Origin: Actinomycetes bacterium
GTDB taxonomy: Bacteria > Actinomycetota > Acidimicrobiia > Spongiisociales > UBA5794
NCBI GenBank assembly: GCA_024640745.1
Contig: JAHEEL010000006.1
Location: 20,753 to 27,437 of the forward strand
DNA length: 6,685 bases
Direction of reading: 5' to 3'
This document shows, piece by piece, positions 1 to 5,012 of the stretch (its first letter is position 1; each line of letters opens with the position of its first letter). The notes under the pieces are model-generated. The model ran no database searches. It saw only the letters and a list, made by a program, of their open reading frames with translations, and was not told the origin of the DNA. The position numbers were made by a program, and so were the translations under genes.

Positions 1-322
1 TCGGCACGGTCACCAGGGGGTCGAGATCGTTCCACGCGTGACGCGATGCCGCCACCTCCCACAGAGGGCCGGGCCCGTAGCGTCCCTTGCCGTCGCCCAG
101 CACCGCCACAGCATGTTGTGCCGGAGCGTCGAGGGCGAGCCGATACTCGGCGTATTCGGCGGGACCCCACACCTGTTTCCCCCGCCGAACGGCCTCGCGA
201 CACCGGTCCCGCATCTCCTCCATACCCTGCCAGTCGCGACCGGTCACCAGACCGTCGACATAGCGTACGAGCCCGTCAAGGTCACTCGATTCGATCAGGG
301 CCGTCAGCGCGTCGTTGTCCAC
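1..322 (-). CDS. Unknown protein, N-terminal 107 residues, runs off the left edge
   Basis: An open frame on the minus strand begins at a GTG (complement of 320-322) and stays open to the window edge, so the C-terminus is missing. A TAA lies three codons upstream of the GTG (CGT, CCG and CAT in between), making this the first usable start. The visible part is mostly helical and charged: an acidic start (DNDALTALIESSDLDGL), a Trp/Arg/Glu-rich middle (GRDWQGMEEMRDRCREAVRRG), then VWGPAEYAEYRLALDAPA and GPLWEVAASRHAW. There is no signal peptide, membrane segment or known catalytic motif. No Shine-Dalgarno sequence precedes the GTG; a TAACGT box ends 6 nt before it, which suggests a leaderless transcript. 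I do not recognise the family. The clean reading frame, conserved-looking aromatic motifs and a fitting promoter make it likely real. It diverges from ychF. Confidence 0.72.
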   Translation of the reverse strand, partial: MDNDALTALIESSDLDGLVRYVDGLVTGRDWQGMEEMRDRCREAVRRGKQVWGPAEYAEYRLALDAPAQHAVAVLGDGKGRYGPGPLWEVAASRHAWNDLDPLVTVP

Positions 323-328
323 ATGCGG

Positions 329-334
329 ACGTTA
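329..334 (-). promoter_or_regulatory. -10 box (TAACGT) of a probable leaderless promoter
   Basis: Read on the minus strand, TAACGT fits the TANNNT form of actinobacterial -10 boxes. Six bases separate it from the GTG at 322, which puts the expected transcription start on the start codon itself. The absence of a ribosome binding site agrees with this. A weak -35 candidate (TCGACC) lies about 19 nt upstream, beyond the palindrome at 337-350. Confidence 0.45.
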
Positions 335-336
335 GG

Positions 337-350
337 CGATCGGCCGATCG
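337..350. promoter_or_regulatory. Perfect 14-bp palindrome, candidate operator
   Basis: CGATCGGCCGATCG equals its own reverse complement. It lies in the 108-bp gap between the divergent unknown gene and ychF, 2 bp upstream of the leaderless TAACGT box and inside its spacer. A dimeric protein bound there would block the minus-strand promoter. CGATCG-type words are common in GC-rich DNA, so chance is possible. Confidence 0.35.
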
Positions 351-430
351 GTCGGTCGAGCAGACACGCCGCGGAGCGAGATGCGGGGCGAGTCGCCCTA
401 GTCTTCGAAGCCCTCGCGCGAAAGATCCTT

Positions 431-1522
431 GTGGGCATCCGTTGTGGCATCGTTGGTCTCCCGAACGTCGGAAAGTCGACGCTGTTCAACGCGCTCACGC
501 GCGCCGAGATCCAGGCCGACAACTACCCGTTCTGCACCATTGAGCCCAACCTCGGCGTTGCCTTCGTCCCGGATGAACGGCTCGCCAAGATCGCCGCGTT
601 GGTGAAACCTGAGGAGATCGTCCCGACGGTGATGGAGTTCGTCGATATCGCTGGTCTGGTCGAGGGGGCATCGCAGGGTGAGGGTCTCGGCAACCAATTC
701 CTCCACCACATCCGGGAGACCGACGCGATTGCTCAAGTCGTCCGGTGTTTCGACGATCCGAACGTGGTGCACGTCGCCGGCGAGATCGATCCCGTGTCGG
801 ACCTCGAGACGATCGACACCGAGCTCGCACTCGCCGATCTCGAGGGTGTCGGCCGGGCGATCGAGAAGGCGGAGCGCAAGGCCAAGGCCGGCGAGAAGGA
901 GGCTGCGGCCATGCTGGCCGTCTACGAGCGACTCCGGGACCATCTCGCCGAGGGTCGGCCGGTGCGATCGATGACGTTCACCGATGCCGAGCGGTTTGTC
1001 GTGCGGGATCTGTTCCTCCTCACGGCCAAGCCGGCGATGTACATCGCCAACGTCGGCGAAACCGAACTCGACGACAACCCCTGCGTCGACACCATCCGTG
1101 AGTACGCCGCCCACGAGGGCGCCGATGTCGTCGTCATCTCGGGGCACCTCGAGGCAGAGCTGGCGCTCCTCGACGACGAGGACCACGACGAGCTGCTCGC
1201 CGAGTACGGGCTCGACGAGCCGGGTCTCAACAAGGTGATCCGAGCGGCCTATCACCTCCTCGGGCTCCGAACGTTCTTCACGGCCGGGCCGAAAGAGGCG
1301 CGGGCCTGGACCGTGCGGCAGGGAGCGACGGCTCCGAAGGCGGCCGGCCAGATCCATACCGATTTCGAAAAGGGCTTCATCCGGGCCGAGGTGATCACCT
1401 ACGACGACTTCGTCGAATACGGCGGAGAACACGGAGCCAAGGAAGCCGGGAAGTGGCGGCTCGAGGGCCGGGACTACGTCGTGCAGGAAGGCGACGTGAT
1501 CTTCTTCCGCTTCAACGTGTAG
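431..1522 (+). CDS. ychF: Redox-/stress-linked ribosome-binding ATPase YchF (OLA1 family)
   Basis: This 363-aa protein is a complete TRAFAC-class YchF ATPase, the same length as the E. coli protein. In these P-loop proteins ATP is preferred over GTP; they associate with ribosomes and are linked to stress responses. Visible motifs are the P-loop GLPNVGKST (residues 9-17), YPFCTIEPN with Cys35 (32-40), the G3 motif DIAGLV (72-77), and NVGE (207-210) in place of the GTPase NKxD, the ATP-specifying change. His114 sits where the catalytic His of E. coli YchF lies. A coiled-coil region spans about 130-175, and a TGS domain fills about 279-361 (TFFTAGPKEARAWT...GDVIFFRFNV). The GTG at 431 was chosen because family homology begins exactly there. 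The frame stays open upstream to 38, but that stretch is antisense to another gene. Only a weak GAAAG precedes the GTG; TAGTCT at 399-404 is a possible -10 box. Confidence 0.97.
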   Translation: MGIRCGIVGLPNVGKSTLFNALTRAEIQADNYPFCTIEPNLGVAFVPDERLAKIAALVKPEEIVPTVMEFVDIAGLVEGASQGEGLGNQFLHHIRETDAIAQVVRCFDDPNVVHVAGEIDPVSDLETIDTELALADLEGVGRAIEKAERKAKAGEKEAAAMLAVYERLRDHLAEGRPVRSMTFTDAERFVVRDLFLLTAKPAMYIANVGETELDDNPCVDTIREYAAHEGADVVVISGHLEAELALLDDEDHDELLAEYGLDEPGLNKVIRAAYHLLGLRTFFTAGPKEARAWTVRQGATAPKAAGQIHTDFEKGFIRAEVITYDDFVEYGGEHGAKEAGKWRLEGRDYVVQEGDVIFFRFNV

Positions 1523-1550
1523 GTGGGATTCTCTCCATTCGGAACCAGAA

Positions 1551-1565
1551 CCCATCCCTCATGGG
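1551..1565 (+). terminator. Short hairpin after ychF
   Basis: CCCAT and ATGGG form a 5-bp stem around a 5-nt loop, beginning 28 nt after the ychF stop codon. There is no T-tract. It is a weak candidate; the stronger hairpin at 1699-1731 could also serve ychF read-through. Confidence 0.22.
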
Positions 1566-1698
1566 GCGAACGGCGTGCAACGGCAGTCTGGTCGCACTCG
1601 ATGGGTCCGGCGAGCCATGCCCGGCAGACACCGATCACCGAGCGCGGGGGAGAATCAGATCGAGGAAGCGTAGGTTGACCCGAGGTCGCCGGGGTGGC

Positions 1699-1731
1699 AG
1701 GAGGGGCATCCCCCGTCCCTGTGCCCCTCCT
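1699..1731 (-). terminator. 10-bp perfect hairpin, terminator of the 118-aa gene (possibly bidirectional)
   Basis: AGGAGGGGCA (1699-1708) and TGCCCCTCCT (1722-1731) are perfect reverse complements around a 13-nt loop. On the minus strand the hairpin begins 15 nt after the TGA at 1747-1749, where a terminator is expected. It also lies between the convergent ychF and 118-aa genes, so it may stop transcription from both sides. No U-tract follows on either strand, which is common for hairpins in GC-rich actinobacteria. Confidence 0.62.
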
Positions 1732-1746
1732 ACTCGAGGAATCGGC

Positions 1747-2103
1747 TCAGATGTAGCCGAGCTCGGTCCCGATTGCGGTGTAGAGCGACATGTTGCTCAT
1801 CAACTGGTCGCCGGTGACCATGATCTCGACATCGAAGTCCTCGACCGTGAACATGGCCTCGTCGAGCATGTGACGTACATCGTCCATCTCGAGTGTCTCG
1901 ATTGCCGTCTCGACCGTCTCAAACTTGATGATGAACATCCCCCCGCCGACGAGGTGATGGAACACCTCCGGCTCGGCGCACCTGCCGTCCGCAGCGAGCT
2001 TTCCGTAGATCGTGAGGCCGTCGGCGAAGACTTCCATCGCTTTCGCCTCGCGGCCCGCGATCGGTCGCTCGTAGCTGATCTTGAGTGCTGCGTTCCACGT
2101 CAT
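1747..2103 (-). CDS. Small alpha/beta protein of unknown function (118 aa)
   Basis: The ATG at 2103 is fixed by a very strong ribosome binding site (AAAGGAGG) 6 nt upstream; the frame is open further upstream, but that part is low-complexity and Arg/Ser-rich. The protein is acidic and soluble, without signal peptide or membrane segment. Its apparent pattern is strand (WNAALKISYERP), helix (REAKAMEVFADGLTIYGKL), a loop with Cys42 and EPEVFHH, strand (GGGMFIIKFE), helix (TVETAIETLEMDDVRHML), strand (EDFDVEIMVTG), and a C-terminal helix with LMSNMSLYTAIGTELGY. This beta-alpha-beta-like order resembles the ferredoxin-like/dimeric alpha-beta barrel fold, and similar proteins seem to occur in actinobacteria, but I cannot name a family or a reaction. 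No catalytic residues can be assigned. A terminator-like hairpin lies 15 nt beyond its stop, so it is probably the last or only gene of its transcript. Confidence 0.88.
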   Translation of the reverse strand: MTWNAALKISYERPIAGREAKAMEVFADGLTIYGKLAADGRCAEPEVFHHLVGGGMFIIKFETVETAIETLEMDDVRHMLDEAMFTVEDFDVEIMVTGDQLMSNMSLYTAIGTELGYI

Positions 2104-2109
2104 TGTCTC

Positions 2110-2117
2110 CCTCCTTT
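2110..2117 (-). promoter_or_regulatory. Strong Shine-Dalgarno (AAAGGAGG) of the 118-aa gene
   Basis: AAAGGAGG is close to the perfect complement of the 16S rRNA 3' end and lies 6 nt before the ATG at 2103. It settles the start and predicts efficient translation. It is the strongest ribosome binding site in the window. Confidence 0.85.
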
Positions 2118-2119
2118 CG

Positions 2120-2165
2120 CGCGTGGACGCGTCAACTCCAATTCCTAGCACAGATGCTCCACGCG
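2120..2165 (-). promoter_or_regulatory. Candidate promoter region with flanking inverted repeat
   Basis: CGCGTGGA (2120-2127) and TCCACGCG (2158-2165) are inverted repeats bracketing TAGGAA (minus strand, 2142-2147), a plausible -10 box for the 118-aa gene. Two small palindromes centred on ACGCGT overlap the arms (GACGCGTC at 2126-2133 and CACGCGTG at 2160-2167). The layout could be a repressor or activator site, but CG-rich words of this size also arise by chance. There is no convincing -35 element. Confidence 0.3.
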
Positions 2166-2352
2166 TGACGGCGTGGCTCGAACCGATCGGTGCGCGTGAG
2201 GAGACCATCCTCGATGCGGAAGACCGGCGGCAACGCGGCGGCCGGGCGAACGCTCGATGGCCACGGACCCGCGGATGCGTTCTGGACGAGGCCACGACCA
2301 TGCAACTGAGAACCGAGGACCGCTGCCGCTCTTCTGGCGGAAGGATTCCAGA

Positions 2353-2997
2353 TCAGCCGGGGGCGTGCATCCCCTTCCTTCGAGCGAGGAGCTTCAGGAC
2401 GATCTCGGTGGAGATCGCCAGACCAACACCGAGCAGGGCGATCATCGCAGGGACGAACCACACCCGCGTCTTTCGCTCAGGCGGGAGCACCTCGCTGGGC
2501 GATCCGGCGACCTCGAACGATGAGTGACCCTGAGGCACACATCCATCGGTTGCAGCGAACTTCACGAGAACCGATGGAATGCCGCCTCCGACCCGCAGCC
2601 CATAACACCAGCCGGCCTCGGTTGGCTCACGGTGGTAGAGAACGGAGACCACTCGGTCCCCGCGAGGGAACTCGGCGACAGCAAGGTCGTTCGCAGCAGC
2701 CACCTCGTCGACCGAAGCACCATCGCGCCACACGGATTCGTAGGCGGCAGTCAATCGCTGATTCACCCCCATCACCTCCGGATACTCTGTGTTCGCATAG
2801 TCCGCAAACAGCATGAGCACCAGAGCAACCCCCAACACCAAGGCAAGCAGCACCGCTAGGCGCAGGATGGGTCGCTTCTCCGGCGGAGGCTTCGGAGTTC
2901 TCTGACGAGCCGCGAGACTTCGGGCGCGGTGCTCGGCCGAGTCCTGACCGGTGTCGGCGTTTCGGGAGGTGTCGCCCGCCCTCCCTACCTCATCCAT
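2353..2997 (-). CDS. Unknown membrane protein with two transmembrane segments (214 aa)
   Basis: The ATG at 2997 has a good ribosome binding site (AGGGAGG) 6 nt upstream. The N-terminal 43 residues are polar and Arg/Pro-rich (RSLAARQRTPKPPPEKRP) and probably cytoplasmic. A first membrane helix spans about 44-65 (ILRLAVLLALVLGVALVLML). About 110 residues follow, probably outside the membrane, with just two cysteines, Cys131 (GWCYGLRVGGG) and Cys153 (DGCVPQG), which could form a disulfide. The second helix is about 179-202 (VWFVPAMIALLGVGLAISTEIV), followed by a basic tail (KLLARRKGMHAPG) consistent with a cytoplasmic C-terminus. I do not recognise the family and see no enzyme motif. It may belong to the many actinobacterial envelope proteins of unknown role. 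It shares the strand of the 118-aa gene downstream, but the 249-bp gap argues against a tight operon. Confidence 0.82.
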   Translation of the reverse strand: MDEVGRAGDTSRNADTGQDSAEHRARSLAARQRTPKPPPEKRPILRLAVLLALVLGVALVLMLFADYANTEYPEVMGVNQRLTAAYESVWRDGASVDEVAAANDLAVAEFPRGDRVVSVLYHREPTEAGWCYGLRVGGGIPSVLVKFAATDGCVPQGHSSFEVAGSPSEVLPPERKTRVWFVPAMIALLGVGLAISTEIVLKLLARRKGMHAPG

Positions 2998-3364
2998 CGC
3001 CGGCCTCCCTCGTGGGCGCAGGCAAGGGCCTCACCACTGTGATCGCATGCCGGCCCAAGAAAGAGCCTCGGCATCGCACGGCGGTCATCGTGCCGAGCAG
3101 AATCGACCCGCATCTCTACCCTCGTTGTGCTCCCGCGCCAACCCTACACGCACGACCCAGTGCGCCATCGGTCACCACCGGTCGCGCGTGACGGAAGGAC
3201 CGGACCCGAACCGCCTCGGTACCGGATCCACGACGCACGCGAAACCACAGCGACTCCGCTTCCCGACCGACGTCGACTGCCCCGAATCGGCCCCCGGATG
3301 CCAACGAAGGGTCGAGTCCGCCTTCCCCGTGTTCCCGCCCCGCCGCACGGTCACCAAGCCGTGG
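2998..3364. other. Gene-free stretch upstream of the membrane protein
   Basis: No frame here has a start with a ribosome binding site and a protein-like composition; the open frames are Arg/Pro/Ser-rich shadows. The left end holds the ribosome binding site of the 214-aa gene (CCTCC at 3004-3008, read on the minus strand). A weak promoter for that gene may lie at 3114-3141: TTGGCG, 16 nt, TAGAGA on the minus strand. No repeat or clear terminator for the 71-aa gene was found. Confidence 0.5.
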
Positions 3365-3580
3365 TCACTCAAACCCGGCCTCGGACGCAGCGAGCTGATC
3401 AGCTCCACCGCCGACCTCGGCCCAGACGCCGTCGCCAAGCCGTTGCAGAATCATCTCCTTGCCGCCAAGGCATTCCGGCTCCTGCCACCACTTTGCATTC
3501 CTCACCTCGGTCCAATGGGGCCAGAGCGATCCGTGCTCACACGCTCTCGCGTGGTCTCGCACCCTGATGATCTCATCCAC
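3365..3580 (-). CDS. Small Trp-rich protein of unknown function (71 aa)
   Basis: This short gene starts at a GTG (complement of 3578-3580). GAGGAG lies 7 nt upstream, and a promoter with a perfect TTGACA lies further up (3610-3638). The composition looks like a real folded protein: five Trp in 71 residues (20, 23, 31, 32, 53), the segments ACEHGSLWPHWTEVRNAKWW and CLGGKEMILQRLGDGVWAEV, and an acidic N-terminus. Cys14, His16, His22 and Cys37 could in principle bind a metal, but the spacing fits no zinc finger I know. There is no membrane segment or signal peptide. I do not recognise the family. It stands alone: the next minus-strand gene begins 367 bp downstream. The coincidence of promoter, ribosome binding site and composition makes it likely real despite its size. 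Confidence 0.68.
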   Translation of the reverse strand: MDEIIRVRDHARACEHGSLWPHWTEVRNAKWWQEPECLGGKEMILQRLGDGVWAEVGGGADQLAASEAGFE

Positions 3581-3587
3581 GAACGAT

Positions 3588-3593
3588 CTCCTC
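3588..3593 (-). promoter_or_regulatory. Shine-Dalgarno (GAGGAG) of the 71-aa gene
   Basis: GAGGAG on the minus strand lies 7 nt before the GTG at 3580. It decides that start and supports translation of this small gene. Confidence 0.6.
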
Positions 3594-3609
3594 GAATACT
3601 GCTCATCGG

Positions 3610-3638
3610 ATCGTCACCGCAGAACGCGACCTTGTCAA
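3610..3638 (-). promoter_or_regulatory. Sigma-70-type promoter of the 71-aa gene
   Basis: On the minus strand a consensus -35 box TTGACA (3633-3638) is followed after 17 nt by GACGAT (3610-3615), which keeps the A2, A5 and T6 of the -10 consensus. The expected transcription start near 3603 leaves a leader of about 20 nt carrying the GAGGAG site. It is the only consensus -35 with correct spacing that I found in the window. Confidence 0.55.
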
Positions 3639-3884
3639 CGCGAAGCCTATGAGTCCCGGTAGGGCACGGTTGCGATCGACGGATGGATGGCGCGGGGCGC
3701 CGCGAAGAGAGAGCGTCGCCCGAGACCGTTGCTCGACGACGTACTGGCGTTGGGTCATCTCCGTGCGGCGCCAACCATTCGACCGAGATCGCGGTCGCCC
3801 GGCCCGGTCACCCCTACGTCACGCGCGCTCAAGATTCGAGTCACAGATGCCGACGCGAATGGGATGCCGAGCGATGGAGACGCA

Positions 3885-4115
3885 ATGGGAAGCCGAAGCG
3901 TCCACGAGCTGCCGGTCCGGATACTGACGGACGAGGAGCTCATCGGGGAGTACGACCGGACGTTCCGGTCGGCGGGCACTCCCCAATCTCACAACGGCTA
4001 CCCCGCGAGGTGGGACGACGCCGCAATGCGGCGGAACTCCGCGATCATGGGGGAGCTGCTGCGGCGGGGATATCAAACCGACGCACCCGTGTGGATGAAG
4101 CCGGACGACAACTGA
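3885..4115 (+). CDS. Small protein of unknown function (76 aa)
   Basis: The chosen ATG at 3885 has GGAG 5 nt upstream. An in-frame ATG at 3864 has no ribosome binding site, and the frame is open back to 3687 with doubtful composition. The protein reads MGSRSVHELPVRILTDEELIGEY, then a polar loop (GTPQSHNGYPARW), then a helix (DDAAMRRNSAIMGELLRRGYQT) and a Pro/Trp-containing tail ending MKPDDN. The amphipathic helices resemble a small soluble helical protein; there is no cysteine, signal peptide or membrane segment. I do not recognise it. The SGNH hydrolase gene follows on the same strand after 117 bp, but that gene seems to have its own promoter, so a shared operon is not required. Confidence 0.6.
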   Translation: MGSRSVHELPVRILTDEELIGEYDRTFRSAGTPQSHNGYPARWDDAAMRRNSAIMGELLRRGYQTDAPVWMKPDDN

Positions 4116-4220
4116 CGCGTCGCCGTGCCGCAGAGCATTCTGTGGACCAGGGACGCCACATAGGAGCAACAGAGGGGGCCTCACCGACCCGAGGGACGCG
4201 TTCTTGGGGTTGAGTACCGG

Positions 4221-4226
4221 TAGCCT
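4221..4226 (+). promoter_or_regulatory. -10 box (TAGCCT) of a probable leaderless promoter for the SGNH hydrolase
   Basis: TAGCCT fits TANNNT and ends 6 nt before the ATG at 4233, so transcription would begin on the start codon. The palindrome TACCGGTA (4215-4222) overlaps the box. There is no clear -35 element. No properly spaced ribosome binding site precedes the ATG; the GGGG run abuts it. Confidence 0.45.
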
Positions 4227-4232
4227 GTGGGG

Positions 4233-5012
4233 ATGGCACGCAACCTCTGGAAGGCAGCGAAGCGGCCGATGGCGATCGGCGGGATCTTCGCTGCACAAAT
4301 GGTCCAGGCCATCCAACGCCCGGACCTCGAAAGCCTCACCGATCAGGATCCTTCCGGCTCGTTCGGCGACCCGTCGCTCCCGCCGTTGCGGATGATCGCC
4401 CTTGGGGACAGCACGATCACCGCTCCCGGCGTTGAGCCCCTCGATGCCTGCTGGATCCGCCGCGTGGCCATCCACCTTTCCGAGCGCTACCACGTCGAGC
4501 TCATCTCGGTCGCCGTGGGCGGATCGCGCGTCGTCGACGTGCGCGAGAGCCAGGTCCACCGCGCCATCGTGCTCGGCGGTGACCTGGCGATCGTCAGCGT
4601 TGGTGGCAACGACGCGCTCCGGATGACGCCACTGAATCGATTCGAGCGTTCCTACGACCAGGTGGTGCGCATGCTGGTCACCTCGTTCCCGGCGATCGCG
4701 CTGTGCGGCGTCGGCGACCTCGGGGCGATCCCCCGCCTACCGGCGATCGCGCAGGGGATCGCGCGCGTGCGCGGGCGATCCATGGACCACGCCATCGGTC
4801 GGGTTGCCCATCACTACGGTATTGCCAAATCGCGGGCGTGGGGCCCGGAATTCGCCCCCTTCGAATACGACCCCGAGGTGTGGGCAGCCGACCTCTTCCA
4901 CGCCTCGGCCGGGGGCCATCAAATGTACGCGGACGCCGCGATTCCGCTTGTGGAGGAGGCCCTTACACGGGCGCGTTCCGCTCTGTCAGGAAGTGACGGA
5001 TCATCGACGTGA
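4233..5012 (+). CDS. SGNH/GDSL-family hydrolase (259 aa)
   Basis: SGNH enzymes are serine esterases, lipases or acyltransferases. All four blocks are present: GDS at 58-60 with nucleophile Ser60 (LRMIALGDST), the oxyanion Gly in AVGGS (about 97), GGND at 124-127 with Asn126, and Asp220-Leu-Phe-His223 completing the triad. The segment GVGDLGAIPRLPAIAQGIARVRG resembles actinobacterial SGNH proteins that carry PDLG followed by a basic helix. The N-terminus is basic (ARNLWKAAKRP), then weakly hydrophobic (about 12-28, MAIGGIFAAQMVQ), which might be a membrane anchor, but it is short. ATG 4233 was preferred over an in-frame GTG at 4227 because a TAGCCT box lies 6 nt upstream (leaderless start). 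The substrate cannot be told. Its 3' end overlaps the 3' end of udk, on the opposite strand, by 50 bp. Confidence 0.9.
   Translation: MARNLWKAAKRPMAIGGIFAAQMVQAIQRPDLESLTDQDPSGSFGDPSLPPLRMIALGDSTITAPGVEPLDACWIRRVAIHLSERYHVELISVAVGGSRVVDVRESQVHRAIVLGGDLAIVSVGGNDALRMTPLNRFERSYDQVVRMLVTSFPAIALCGVGDLGAIPRLPAIAQGIARVRGRSMDHAIGRVAHHYGIAKSRAWGPEFAPFEYDPEVWAADLFHASAGGHQMYADAAIPLVEEALTRARSALSGSDGSST

Larger units (their letters stand above)
3581..3884. other. Divergent intergenic region between the 71-aa and 76-aa genes
   Basis: The left end carries the promoter and ribosome binding site of the 71-aa gene. The remainder shows no supported gene. The frame of the 76-aa plus-strand gene is open back to 3687, but that extension is Arg/Pro-rich (RERRPRPLLDD, RPRSRSPGP) and unlike a folded protein. 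I found no clear promoter for the plus-strand gene. Confidence 0.45.

Noticed and set aside
38..430. N-terminal extension of the ychF frame to 38
   Set aside because: Family homology begins exactly at GTG 431 and gives the usual 363 residues; the extension is antisense to the partial unknown gene at 1-322.
398..1555. Long minus-strand open frame antisense to ychF
   Set aside because: It mirrors the ychF codons in GC-rich DNA and has no family motif or ribosome binding site.
1453..2148. Plus-strand open frame spanning the end of ychF and the 118-aa gene
   Set aside because: It is antisense to a gene with a very strong ribosome binding site and crosses a terminator hairpin; Arg/His-rich composition without a fold-like pattern.
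31..2170. 13-bp direct repeat TCCACGCGTGACG at 31-43 and 2158-2170
   Set aside because: One copy is inside a coding region, no mobile gene lies between, and a 13-mer match is expected by chance at this GC content.
2104..2301. Longer start for the 118-aa gene
   Set aside because: The added 66 residues are Arg/Ser-rich, and the AAAGGAGG site points to the ATG at 2103.
2951..3652. 233-aa plus-strand open frame
   Set aside because: It overlaps the start of the membrane protein, the 71-aa gene and its promoter; composition is Arg/Ser/Pro-rich.
3831..3842. GATTCGAGTC resembling a tRNA T-arm
   Set aside because: No acceptor stem, anticodon arm or D-arm can be formed with the preceding 60 bases.
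3819..4559. 246-aa minus-strand open frame
   Set aside because: It is antisense to the 76-aa gene and the catalytic SGNH part, and rich in His/Arg/Asp as expected for an antisense shadow.
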